A stretch of 64,000 nucleotides of DNA from Curtobacterium pusillum (GTDB lineage Bacteria; Actinomycetota; Actinomycetes; Actinomycetales; Microbacteriaceae), in assembly GCF_007673235.1 (NCBI RefSeq), contig NZ_VDZH01000005.1, forward strand, positions 124,001 through 188,000, read 5' to 3'. A model generated the notes under the pieces. The model was not told the origin of the DNA and did not search any database. It saw only the letters and a list, made by a program, of their open reading frames with translations. Of the stretch, positions 42,175 to 50,424 are shown in pieces. The position numbers and the translations under genes were made by a program. The first letter of the stretch is position 1, and every line of letters begins with the position of its first letter.

Positions 42175-43226
42175 CCGACAGGGACACCATGACGAACACC
42201 CTCCTGCCCACCTCGATCGTCGGCAGCCTGCCGAAGCCGTCCTGGCTCGCCGAGCCGGAGCGGCTCTGGTCCCCGTGGCTGCTCGATGGCGACGCACTGG
42301 CCGAGGGCAAGCAGGACGCACTCCGGTCGGCCGTCCACGAGCAGGTGCACCGCGGCATCGACATCGTCAGCGACGGCGAGCAGACCCGGCAGCACTTCGT
42401 CACGACGTTCATCGAGCACCTCGACGGCGTCGACTTCGAGCACAAGGAGACCGTCCGGATCCGTGACCGGTACGACGCACAGGTGCCGACCGTGGTCGGA
42501 GCGGTGAGCCGCCGGCAGCCCGTCTTCGTCGAGGACGCGAAGTTCCTGCGTGCGCAGACCGACCGGCGGATCAAGTGGGCGCTCCCCGGTCCGATGACGA
42601 TGATCGACACCCTTGCGGACCGCCACTACGGGAGCCGCGAGCAGCTCGCGTGGGAGTTCGCCACGATCCTCAACCAGGAGGCGCGCCAGCTCGAGGCCGC
42701 CGGTGTCGACGTCATCCAGTTCGACGAGCCCGCCTTCACCGTCTTCCACGACGAGGTGCGGGACTGGGGCGTCGCCGCGCTCGAACGCGCCGCCGAAGGG
42801 CTCCGGGCCGAGACCGTCGTGCACATCTGCTACGGCTACGGCATCGAAGCGAACAACAAGTGGAAGGCGACCCTCGGGGCCGAGTGGCGCCAGTACGAGC
42901 AGTCGTTCCCGCTCCTGCAGCAGTCGTCGATCGACACCGTCTCGCTGGAGAGCATCCACTCGCACGTGCCGCTCGAGCTCGTCGAGCTCATCCGCGGCAA
43001 GAAGGTCATGCTCGGCGCCGTCGACGTCGCGACCGAGACGGTGGAGACGCCCGAGGAGGTCGCGGAGGTCCTCCGCCGCGCCCTCGACTTCGTCGACGCC
43101 GACAAGCTCGTTCCGAGCTCGAACTGCGGGATGGCTCCGCTCGGCCGGCAGGCCGCACTCGGCAAGCTGAGCGCGTTGTCCGCTGGTGCGGAGATCGTCC
43201 GGAGCGAGCTCTCGGGGCGCGGCTGA
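42171..43226 (+). CDS. mesD: MesD, core (folate-independent) methionine synthase
   Basis: This 351-residue protein corresponds only to the C-terminal catalytic half of cobalamin-independent MetE (usually about 750 residues); the folate-binding N-terminal half is absent. It has LPTSIVGSLPKPSWL, SDGEQTRQHFV, WALPGPMTMIDTL, VIQFDEPAF and the zinc ligands in VVHICYGYG (His, Cys) and SSNCGMAPLG (Cys). It methylates homocysteine. Together with mesX it forms the MesD/MesX system. ATG 42171 gives a 4-nt overlap; MTNTLLP, six codons in, is an alternative start. Confidence 0.9.
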   Translation: MTDRDTMTNTLLPTSIVGSLPKPSWLAEPERLWSPWLLDGDALAEGKQDALRSAVHEQVHRGIDIVSDGEQTRQHFVTTFIEHLDGVDFEHKETVRIRDRYDAQVPTVVGAVSRRQPVFVEDAKFLRAQTDRRIKWALPGPMTMIDTLADRHYGSREQLAWEFATILNQEARQLEAAGVDVIQFDEPAFTVFHDEVRDWGVAALERAAEGLRAETVVHICYGYGIEANNKWKATLGAEWRQYEQSFPLLQQSSIDTVSLESIHSHVPLELVELIRGKKVMLGAVDVATETVETPEEVAEVLRRALDFVDADKLVPSSNCGMAPLGRQAALGKLSALSAGAEIVRSELSGRG

Positions 43227-43246
43227 CGGTCGCGACCTGACCGATC

Positions 43247-43294
43247 GACGGACTGGAGGCACGGTGCCAGCTGGCACCGTGCCTCCAGTCCGTC
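43247..43294. repeat. Dispersed palindromic repeat, copy 5 (perfect 48-bp palindrome)
   Basis: The 24-nt arms begin GACGGACTGGAGGCACGGTG and meet without a loop (GCCAG/CTGGC). It sits between convergent mesD (+) and TetR (-) stops. Confidence 0.9.
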
Positions 43295-43304
43295 TGTGCG
43301 CGCG

Positions 43305-43889
43305 TCAGCGCGACGTCGCGCCGACCGGCCGGATCAGCGCGCGTGCGCTGCGGAGGTAGGACGCGGCCAGCGCCGCCTCGCCGTCGAGGTACCCGGCGAC
43401 CATCGCACCGTCCCGCAGCAGCATGAGGTCCGTCGCAACCCCCTCGGGGTCCGGCAGGTGCAACGGCTCGATGACCTGCGCGTAGGTGGCCTTGCACCAA
43501 GCCCGGTGGCGGTCCACCGCCTGGCGCACGCCGCTGTCGCGGTCCGGGTACTCGGCCGCGGCGTTGATGAACGGGCAGCCTCGGAACCCGGGCTCGCACG
43601 CCATCGAGCCGAGGGTCCCCGCGATGAGCTCGAAGGTCCGCTCGGCATCGCCGCCAGCGAGTTCGATCGCGGCGCCGACGCCGTCCCGCTCCTGCTGCGC
43701 ACGGCGCTCGAGGTGGGCGACGACGAGGTCGTCCTTGCTCGTGAAGTGCCGGTAGAACGTGACCTTCGTCGTCCCGGCACGCTCGATGACCCGGTCCACG
43801 CTCACGGCCCGGATGCCCGACGCGTAGAAGAGCTCGGTCGCCGCATCGATGAGTCGATCGCGCATGGACACCTTCACCGCACCGATCAT
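43305..43889 (-). CDS. TetR family transcriptional regulator
   Basis: This 194-residue regulator has FYASGIRAVSVDRVIERAGT and KVTFYRHFTSKDDLVVAHL, and a C-terminal domain with a CEPGFRGCPFINAAAEYPD segment. That segment is typical of the TetR group (TetR_C_6/LfrR-like) carrying two conserved cysteines. ATG 43889 is preceded by AAGGA. It is divergent from a membrane protein gene, with a 24-bp operator-like palindrome between them. Confidence 0.87.
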   Translation of the reverse strand: MIGAVKVSMRDRLIDAATELFYASGIRAVSVDRVIERAGTTKVTFYRHFTSKDDLVVAHLERRAQQERDGVGAAIELAGGDAERTFELIAGTLGSMACEPGFRGCPFINAAAEYPDRDSGVRQAVDRHRAWCKATYAQVIEPLHLPDPEGVATDLMLLRDGAMVAGYLDGEAALAASYLRSARALIRPVGATSR

Positions 43890-43939
43890 AAGCGGTCCTT
43901 CGCCCTCTCTTGCGCTTCCGAGACGCACGCCCTAGCGTC

Positions 43940-43963
43940 AGTAGAGTTACTAGTCATTCTACT
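43940..43963. promoter_or_regulatory. Putative TetR operator
   Basis: The 24-bp interrupted palindrome AGTAGA-GTT-ACTAGT-CAT-TCTACT is perfect in its outer 6-bp arms and in the central ACTAGT. It lies 51 nt from the TetR start and 25 nt from the membrane-protein start, and is among the most AT-rich stretches of the core region. Confidence 0.7.
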
Positions 43964-43987
43964 TCTGATCTCGACGAGAGGCACCCC

Positions 43988-44566
43988 GTGTCCACCACCT
44001 CCGCTCCGCGTTCGGCAGGCATCGCCGCGACGCTCCGCACCCTGTACGCCGTCCGTTTCGTCTTCCAGCTCGTCTGGGCGCTCGTACTGATCCTGACGGC
44101 CTCCGCTGGCCTTGGTCCGGTGAGCGTCACGCTGCTGCTGCTCTACCCGCTGTTCGACGTCGTCGCGGCGATCGTCGACCACCGGGCGTCCCGCGGCACC
44201 GGCTCGTCACCGCTGCTGTACGTCAACATGGGCCTCAGCCTCCTGGCCGCGATCGGCCTCGCGTTCGCCGTCGCCTCGGGCATCCCGGCAGTCATGGTCG
44301 TCTGGGGGCTGTGGGCGATCAGCGCCGGCGCGGTGCAGCTCGTCGTGGCGCTCCGGCGCCGTCGCCTCGGTGGGCAGTGGCCGATGATCCTGAGCGGCGG
44401 CATCTCGGTGCTCGCCGGTGCGGGCTTCATCGCCGGGTCGGCGAACAGCGAGTCCGTCGCCGGGGTCGGCGGGTACGCGATCCTCGGAGCGGTGTTCTTC
44501 CTCGTCTCGGCGGTCCGGCTGCAGCGTGCCGCGAGGGCGGACGGAACCGGTGCCGTCCGGGCATGA
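43988..44566 (+). CDS. DUF308 (HdeD-like) membrane protein
   Basis: This 192-residue protein has about six membrane helices (LYAVRFVFQLVWALVLIL, VSVTLLLLYPLFDVVAAIV, LLYVNMGLSLLAAIGLAFAV, AVMVVWGLWAISAGAVQLVV). It resembles the HdeD/DUF308 family in repeat structure and in the GGISVLAGAGFI and GAVFFLVSAVRL segments. The GTG start follows GAGAGG. It is the likely target of the divergent TetR. The function is unknown, possibly acid or membrane stress. Confidence 0.75.
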   Translation: MSTTSAPRSAGIAATLRTLYAVRFVFQLVWALVLILTASAGLGPVSVTLLLLYPLFDVVAAIVDHRASRGTGSSPLLYVNMGLSLLAAIGLAFAVASGIPAVMVVWGLWAISAGAVQLVVALRRRRLGGQWPMILSGGISVLAGAGFIAGSANSESVAGVGGYAILGAVFFLVSAVRLQRAARADGTGAVRA

Positions 44567-44801
44567 GCGGTGGCGAAGTGTTCGGCGCTGCGATTCGCAA
44601 ACAGCGTGTTCGTGGGAGCCGCGCATCTGCGCTGCGACGGTCCCACCGTCAGTGGTCACGGCGGGTGGGCACGTGAGCCGCGTCGAGATGCAGCCCGCTT
44701 CGGCCCGTTTGTCCCACGGCATCGGAGCGCGTTCGCGCTGACTCTTCATCGGTAGATCCGCTGAGCCGTCCGGGAGACGGCGCTCTGGGATCGTCCTCCC
44801 A
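44567..44801. other. Non-coding junction at the left edge of the accessory island
   Basis: I see no convincing gene in these 235 bp. Short frames lack ribosome-binding sites and codon bias. G+C content appears to fall here compared with the DNA to the left. I looked for a copy of the tRNA-Gln 3' end as an attachment site and found none. Confidence 0.5.
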
Positions 44802-45458
44802 CTATTGGGCTGTCCCCGGCCGCTGGTGCACACGGTGCGCGGTAGCCGCGGTGACGATGAGCCCCGGACCGATGATCCACCTGGCGTCGATGTGCGCACC
44901 CGGTGGGCCCGGAGTCGTCCGGATCGTCCCGTCCGCAAGCACCTGGGTGATCTCGATCCGGTGTCCTGGCTCGAGGTGGGCCTGCAGCTTGAAGAGAGAT
45001 TCCTTGGCGCTGAACAGCAGGCGATCCCAGTTGATGCCGGCGGGTAGGCCCCGAGTTGCTGCGGCCTCCCCAACCGTGAAGATTGCTCGTGCGACGCCGG
45101 GCGGGAGGGGCGCATCGGGTTCAGCGTCGACGCCCACGGCGAGCACGTGCTCGCGCTTGGCGACGACCGCGGCTCGGTACCCGACGCAGTGGGTGATGCT
45201 TCCGACGATTCCTGCCGGCCAGACCGGTGCGCGGTCCGCGCCGACCGGGATGCTGATCATGGGTTCACCGAGCGTCCGGAGGGCCTCCCGTGCGCAAGAC
45301 CGCGCCGTGCGGAACTCGGCAAGGCGTTCCGGCGATGCGTGCGCGAGCGTTGTCTCTTCCTGTTCGAAGAGTTCAAGGTCAGTGCGGTTGCCGAACGTTT
45401 CGTCGGTAGCCGTGTGGCTCCCGAAGAGAGCGGCGGCAAGCATGCCTGATCCGTTCAT
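44802..45458 (-). CDS. 4'-phosphopantetheinyl transferase (Sfp/EntD type)
   Basis: This 218-residue enzyme transfers phosphopantetheine from CoA to the carrier domain of the NRPS. The family motifs are present: GSITHC near residue 87, the magnesium-binding VGVDAEPD near 109-116 and WDRLLFSAKESLFK near 144-157. It is the last gene of the island operon, 21 bp after the tautomerase gene, and supplies a dedicated activator for the T domain (Ser951) of the 1257-residue NRPS. Confidence 0.9.
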   Translation of the reverse strand: MNGSGMLAAALFGSHTATDETFGNRTDLELFEQEETTLAHASPERLAEFRTARSCAREALRTLGEPMISIPVGADRAPVWPAGIVGSITHCVGYRAAVVAKREHVLAVGVDAEPDAPLPPGVARAIFTVGEAAATRGLPAGINWDRLLFSAKESLFKLQAHLEPGHRIEITQVLADGTIRTTPGPPGAHIDARWIIGPGLIVTAATAHRVHQRPGTAQ

Positions 45459-45479
45459 GCTCGCCGCCGCTCCGGCCCG

Positions 45480-45710
45480 TTACATGGAGTAGCCCGGTTT
45501 GCGGACGAGGCCTTCGTGGCGTGGCCCGATCTCGACGTCGAACACGTCGACTTTCCAGGCATCCTCCGGTACCGCGATCTCATCGACGGACACCGCGTTC
45601 GGCGAGGTTCCGAAGACGTCGACCGCGACGGTTTCGAGCGCGGCGGCGAGCCGCTGCCGTTGGCCATCAGTGAGTTCTGGGGGAAAGTGCCAGATCTTGA
45701 AGTGGGGCAT
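45480..45710 (-). CDS. Small tautomerase-family protein
   Basis: This 76-residue protein starts M-P-H-F-K-I-W-H-F-P. In the 4-oxalocrotonate tautomerase superfamily, removal of the Met exposes Pro as the catalytic base, so the second of two tandem ATGs (45710) is chosen; AGGAGG lies just upstream. The body (PELTDGQRQRLAAALETVAV, EDAWKVDVFDVEIG) fits one beta-alpha-beta unit of the fold. It overlaps the NRPS stop. It may tautomerise the oxidised glutamine imide released by the NRPS; this is an inference. Confidence 0.75.
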   Translation of the reverse strand: MPHFKIWHFPPELTDGQRQRLAAALETVAVDVFGTSPNAVSVDEIAVPEDAWKVDVFDVEIGPRHEGLVRKPGYSM

Positions 45711-48700
45711 CATCCCTCCTGCAGTTGTCGGTCACCGAGCATCTCGACGATGGTCGCCACCGTCGGGTCGCGAAGGATCGTGTAATGGTCGACGGGAACG
45801 CGACGAAGCCGACCAGCGTCTTCGAGGTTCGTCTCTGCTGCTCGGAGGAACGATGGGCTGTCGCCGGTGGCGGTGAACACTTCCATGTTTTCCAGCAGCC
45901 CGGTGACGTCCGGGCCTATCTCTGCCCGGAACTGGAAGGTGGTCGATGCGACGCGGAGGATCCTCGTTGCGAGTTCGGTGTCGAGGTCCGGCCGCCAGAC
46001 CGTCAAGGCAGCGAGGAAGTCAGCCTCATCGGAGACCGTGTCCAGGCGTGCTGACGCTGCAGCGTCGGGGAGCTGGCCGAGGAACACTGAGTACGCCATC
46101 CTGAGGAAGTACGGCTCGGTGAATCGGTCGCCCGGTGTGACACGAAGCCCCGGAACGAATGGTGAGCCTGGCGCGACGAGGATGAGCCGACTGATGGCGC
46201 GTTCCTCCCGCCGCAGGGCGGCGGCGACGGTGGTCGCGACCCGAGCGCCGAACGAATAGCCAGCGAGGGACAGCTCCTGGTCGGGGAACGCTGTGCGGAG
46301 GAGCGCAACGTCTCGGTCGACCATCTCCTGCAAGGTCGGATACGGGTTCTCTCCCACGTTCAGCCCATGGGTTTGGATCGCGTAGACCGTGAACTCCGAA
46401 GACAGGTGCTTCGCCAACGTGCGGAGGTTCATCGGGTATCCGCCGAGGCCCGGCCAGACGACGCATGGCCGCCCCGGACCGTCGGCGAGTTTGATCAGCC
46501 TGGAGCCGGACGAGTCGGCGCTCAGCGCCGTGGCAATGGCGCGGACGGTGGGCCGTTCGAAGACAGTCTGCACCGGGAGTGTCCCGCCGAGTTCCCGATT
46601 GATGCGGTTGATCAGTTGCACCGCGTCAAGGGAATTCCCGCCGACATCGAAGAAGTCCGCCGTGACGGAATGCTGCTCGCTGCGGATCACCTCGTTCCAG
46701 ATGGCGAGTATGCGCCCCTCGACTTCGTTCGCTGGCGGAACTGATTCGGCTGGGGGTGCGACGGTCGTCTCCATCGTCGTGATGAGCGCGGACCGGTCGT
46801 GTTTTCCACTGTTGGACACGGGGATGCTGTCGATGACGGTGACCCGTGACGGCACCATGTAGTACGGAAGGGTCTTCCGGAGGTCGTCGCGGAGGATTTC
46901 CTCCGGACCGCGCGTGTGGACAGAGTCCTCACGCATGCCGACCGAATCGACCTGCTCATCGGATACCGCCCCGGCGACAGCGAAGTACACCAGGGGATCA
47001 CCTCCGATGATGGTCCGGTAGCGGACAGCGGATGGCAGGTCACGTCCCGTCAGTGACGAGTAACCAGCGGACATCAGTCCGATGTTGGAGGAGTTCATCT
47101 GCAGACGGTGGAGGGTGCGACCGAGTTCTACGAAACCGCGCCACCCTGCCCCGGCAGGCACTGACATCGCCACTCCGAAGCTGGACCGATCGTACGTTTC
47201 CTGGTTGATCGCGATGACGTGCCGACGTTCGATGACGTCTGCGCTGACACGTTCCAGACCGTTCGGCCCGACGTCGTAGGTTCCGGCGCGTCCGTTCGCG
47301 ACGTTGCTGTGGAGCTGCACCGTCGTCCGCACCGGGAAGCCGTCCGGAGCCGGTCGGTCCGTTCGAAGCTCCATGACTGCGGTGCAGACCCGGTGGGTGC
47401 CAGAGATCCGCGGATCCTGCACCGGGGTGCGGTGGTGGCTGAAGTAGCCGAGCTCCGCGGAGGCATGGTCGAGGAGGCCGGCGATGTGCCCTGCTTCGAA
47501 GTGCAGCACCTCGTCGACGTTGGTGGCGTACACCGCTTCGATTGCGTCACGGTCACCGACGAGCAGCACGCGGATCAGTCCGGACGCGGCTTCGGTTGGC
47601 ACCGTTCCGACCTGGAGGAGCGAGTGGGTGTCGGGGTGGTACTCGTGAAGTCCATCGTCAATGCCGTCGACGCCGACGACCTCGAGGTAGACGGTGGTCG
47701 CGTTGAGGGCTCCGGGCGACGCGTACGCGTACTTCGGGAGAAGGCGTTCGCTGCTGCTGAACGGCCCGAACCAGCGGAGGAGGTGCCCGATGCGTTCGAC
47801 GTCCATGGGCACGGGCGGCATGGTCGGTTCCGGTTGCCGGTCGTCGGCGATGAACGCGGAGATGTCGTCCTTGGTCAGGTCGCCGCCGTCGTAGAACCGG
47901 TACGTCTTCCGGGCGAACGCCGTCTTTCGCTGCTCGGGGGAGCCGTCCGCGTTGGGAAGGGCAATTTGCTCTGATGGTGACAGGACGCTGTCGCGCTCGA
48001 GTGCGGCGAGTTGTGCCCGGACTTGCTCGTGCCCCTTCTTCGACCGATGATGCTGTCCAGCACGGTCGGCGTCCATGACCGCCGCCTCTTCAGGGTCAAG
48101 CTCCACGAAGGCGGCCAGGCGTGCGAGGCCATCACGTGGGTCAGTCCAGGGGACGACCGCGGCGGAGCGCACCCAGTGATGCTGCTCGATGGCGAGGCGG
48201 ACTTCTTCGGTCTCCACACGGTGGCCGTTGATCTTCACCTGGTCATCTACTCGGCCGTGGAAGTGCAGGTCCCCGTTCGGGGACTGAGAGACGAGGTCCC
48301 CGGTGACGTACACACGCGCAGGTTCCCGGTCGATGTGGAGGAACCGTTCCGCTGTTCGCTCCGGGTCGTTCATGTACCCGGATGCGACTTGAGGGCCTCC
48401 GATGGCAAGCTCGCCGACGTCTCCAACGGCGACGGGTCGATTTGCGCCGTCCAGGATGTGGATGGTGCAGCCGGGCACGGGCTGTCCGATAGCGATCACC
48501 GACCGGACATCGTCGATGTCCTCGGCGCTCACTCGGTGGAAGGTGGCGTTGATCGTCGTCTCAGTCGGGCCGTAGAGGTTGATCAGCGCCGCGCGAGGTA
48601 CCGCGTCCATGATTTCTCGCGCGTCGGTGGCCGTCAGCGCCTCGCCGCCGCTGAACACGTGGGTGAGTGTGTCGTTGGTGGTGAACGAGGGCTGTCGCAC

Positions 48701-49483
48701 GAGGGCACGCCACAGGGTGGGTACACATTGCAGATGTGTCACCCGCTGCTCGCGGATGAACTGGACGATCTGTGCCGGGTCTCTGTGAATACCGGCGGGG
48801 CCGATGATGATGGTCCCGCCTGCAGCGTTGGCAAGGATCTCCCACTGCGCCGCATCGAAACTCGTCGGCGTTTTGAGGAGGATGCGTGAGCTGCCGAGGG
48901 TCATCTCGCGAGCAAGCCAACCCATCTGGTGGCTGATTGCCCGATGCGGGACCACGACACCCTTCGGCTTCCCCGTCGAGCCGGACGTGAAGATGACGTA
49001 CGCGGGTCCGGCAGGGTTCGGGAGGTGGTGGTCGACCGTCTGGTTCACGGATGACGGAGCGTGGCCATCTACCTGGTGCACCCGCACAGTGTCCGGCGTC
49101 AACTGTCGAACGAGGGCTTCAGATCGCCCGTCCGTGATGATGTTCTCGAGCTTCGAGTGGTTGATCATGTACTTGATGCGTTCCGCCGGGTAGTCCACAG
49201 CCAACGGGACGTACGCGGCCCCGGCGAGGAGGACACTCCAGACTGCAGTGACGAGTTCGACCCCGGGTTCCAGGAAGAGCCCTACGGCGTCGCCGAGGCG
49301 GACACCGGAGTTCGTGAGATGCGCTGCCTGCGCTTGGGCCTGTGTCCACAGGTCCGCGAAGGTGACGACGGTGTCACCGTCTATGACCGCTGCTTTCCGA
49401 GGGTTCTCCTGGGCTGCCGCTCGAAGCAGCGCGGTCAATGTCGCTGCGTCCCCAGATGCAGCGACCGATGTGAGTGGTTCCAT
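45710..49483 (-). CDS. indC: Indigoidine synthetase-type NRPS (A-Ox-T-TE)
   Basis: This 1257-residue single-module NRPS is close in size to BpsA/IndC (about 1280). Domains in order: adenylation, residues 1 to about 480 (YVIFTSGSTGKPKGVVVPH at 162-180, TSFDAAQWEI at 207-216, NLYGPTETTINATF at 302-315, YVTGDLVS at 392-399); an inserted flavin oxidase domain, about 515-855; the adenylation tail PYYMVPSRVTVIDS with SNSGKHDRSAL, 873-900; carrier domain with phosphopantetheine Ser951 (DVGGNSLDAV); thioesterase with GYSFG at 1075-1079 (nucleophile Ser1077) and VDHYTIL (His1233). Known homologues activate L-glutamine, cyclise and oxidise it, and dimerise the product to blue indigoidine. ATG 49483 has AAGGGG upstream. 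Glutamine specificity is inferred from architecture. Confidence 0.9.
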   Translation of the reverse strand: MEPLTSVAASGDAATLTALLRAAAQENPRKAAVIDGDTVVTFADLWTQAQAQAAHLTNSGVRLGDAVGLFLEPGVELVTAVWSVLLAGAAYVPLAVDYPAERIKYMINHSKLENIITDGRSEALVRQLTPDTVRVHQVDGHAPSSVNQTVDHHLPNPAGPAYVIFTSGSTGKPKGVVVPHRAISHQMGWLAREMTLGSSRILLKTPTSFDAAQWEILANAAGGTIIIGPAGIHRDPAQIVQFIREQRVTHLQCVPTLWRALVRQPSFTTNDTLTHVFSGGEALTATDAREIMDAVPRAALINLYGPTETTINATFHRVSAEDIDDVRSVIAIGQPVPGCTIHILDGANRPVAVGDVGELAIGGPQVASGYMNDPERTAERFLHIDREPARVYVTGDLVSQSPNGDLHFHGRVDDQVKINGHRVETEEVRLAIEQHHWVRSAAVVPWTDPRDGLARLAAFVELDPEEAAVMDADRAGQHHRSKKGHEQVRAQLAALERDSVLSPSEQIALPNADGSPEQRKTAFARKTYRFYDGGDLTKDDISAFIADDRQPEPTMPPVPMDVERIGHLLRWFGPFSSSERLLPKYAYASPGALNATTVYLEVVGVDGIDDGLHEYHPDTHSLLQVGTVPTEAASGLIRVLLVGDRDAIEAVYATNVDEVLHFEAGHIAGLLDHASAELGYFSHHRTPVQDPRISGTHRVCTAVMELRTDRPAPDGFPVRTTVQLHSNVANGRAGTYDVGPNGLERVSADVIERRHVIAINQETYDRSSFGVAMSVPAGAGWRGFVELGRTLHRLQMNSSNIGLMSAGYSSLTGRDLPSAVRYRTIIGGDPLVYFAVAGAVSDEQVDSVGMREDSVHTRGPEEILRDDLRKTLPYYMVPSRVTVIDSIPVSNSGKHDRSALITTMETTVAPPAESVPPANEVEGRILAIWNEVIRSEQHSVTADFFDVGGNSLDAVQLINRINRELGGTLPVQTVFERPTVRAIATALSADSSGSRLIKLADGPGRPCVVWPGLGGYPMNLRTLAKHLSSEFTVYAIQTHGLNVGENPYPTLQEMVDRDVALLRTAFPDQELSLAGYSFGARVATTVAAALRREERAISRLILVAPGSPFVPGLRVTPGDRFTEPYFLRMAYSVFLGQLPDAAASARLDTVSDEADFLAALTVWRPDLDTELATRILRVASTTFQFRAEIGPDVTGLLENMEVFTATGDSPSFLRAAETNLEDAGRLRRVPVDHYTILRDPTVATIVEMLGDRQLQEG

Positions 49484-49509
49484 CAGATTCCCCTTCCTGA
49501 CGGTGATGC

Positions 49510-50424
49510 TTATGAGATGGCTTGGCGCAGGGCCGCACGTGGCTTGTACGCCGGCGTGAGCTGACCGCCGAGCGAGCCGCCGAGCGCGACCACGAACCCG
49601 ATGATCTGCACGAGTGTGAGTGCCTGCCCGAGGACGACCCAGCCGAGGACGGCTGCCGTGACCGGGCTGAGTACACCGAGGAGTGCGATGCCCGTGGGGG
49701 CGAGGGCGCGGGCGCCTCGGAACCAGAGGCTGTATGCGAGTGCCCCACCGATGAAGGTCAGCCATGCGTAGCCCGCGAGGCCACCTGCTGTTGGGTCCCA
49801 GGGCCCCCGGTCGAAGACGGGGATGAGCGGGATGATGGCAGCACCACCGACGATGAGCTGCCACGCAGTCGAGTTCAGCGGATGCGTGTTCGGTGGGGTA
49901 CCCCACCGGCGGGTCAGGAGGATCCCAGACGCCATCGACACGGTGCCGAGGACCGACGCGCCGAACCCGACGAGGTCGAAGGACTCTCCTCCCGTTACGG
50001 ACACCAACGACACTCCGATGAGGGCGACGATGCCCCAGAGCAGGTGTGCCAGCGACGGTCTGCCCCATCGGAGCACCAGCGTCAGCCCGATGATGATGAG
50101 GGGTTGCAGTGCGCCGACGACTGACGCAAGTCCGCCGGGAAGGCGGTATGCGGCGATGAACAGCAGCGGGAAGAAGCAGCCGATGTTGAGCATTCCGAGG
50201 ACCGCGGTCCGGAGACGCCACCCCCGAGGAGGGAGGCCGGGCCGCATTGCCAGCAGGAGCAGCCCCGCCGGCAGGGCGCGGAGGACGCTGGCGGTCATCG
50301 GGTGAGCGGCGGGTAGCAGCTGAGTGGTCACGACGTAGGTCGTTCCCCAGACGATGGGCGCCACGGCGGCTGCCGCGGTGATGCCAGCGACACCGATGAC
50401 CGGCGTGCTCGCGGAGGGGGTCAT
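49510..50424 (-). CDS. EamA family (DMT) exporter
   Basis: This 304-residue protein has ten membrane helices in two EamA repeats (IVWGTTYVVTTQLLPAAHPM, LRALPAGLLLLAMRPGLPP; YAWLTFIGGALAYSLWFRGA, GVLSPVTAAVLGWVVLGQAL). It is the kind of drug/metabolite transporter that exports small molecules. Its place between the UPRT-like gene (4-nt overlap) and the NRPS gene makes it the likely exporter, or self-protection pump, for the cluster's product. Confidence 0.87.
   Translation of the reverse strand: MTPSASTPVIGVAGITAAAAVAPIVWGTTYVVTTQLLPAAHPMTASVLRALPAGLLLLAMRPGLPPRGWRLRTAVLGMLNIGCFFPLLFIAAYRLPGGLASVVGALQPLIIIGLTLVLRWGRPSLAHLLWGIVALIGVSLVSVTGGESFDLVGFGASVLGTVSMASGILLTRRWGTPPNTHPLNSTAWQLIVGGAAIIPLIPVFDRGPWDPTAGGLAGYAWLTFIGGALAYSLWFRGARALAPTGIALLGVLSPVTAAVLGWVVLGQALTLVQIIGFVVALGGSLGGQLTPAYKPRAALRQAIS

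Noticed and set aside
44567-44801. Small gene or attachment site at the left island border
   Set aside because: Short frames lack ribosome-binding sites, and no copy of the tRNA-Gln 3' end could be found by eye.
45710-49483. NRPS as a generic AMP-ligase or siderophore synthetase
   Set aside because: There is no condensation domain, the adenylation domain is interrupted by an oxidase-sized insertion before the last core motif, and T-TE follow. That order is specific to indigoidine-type synthetases.
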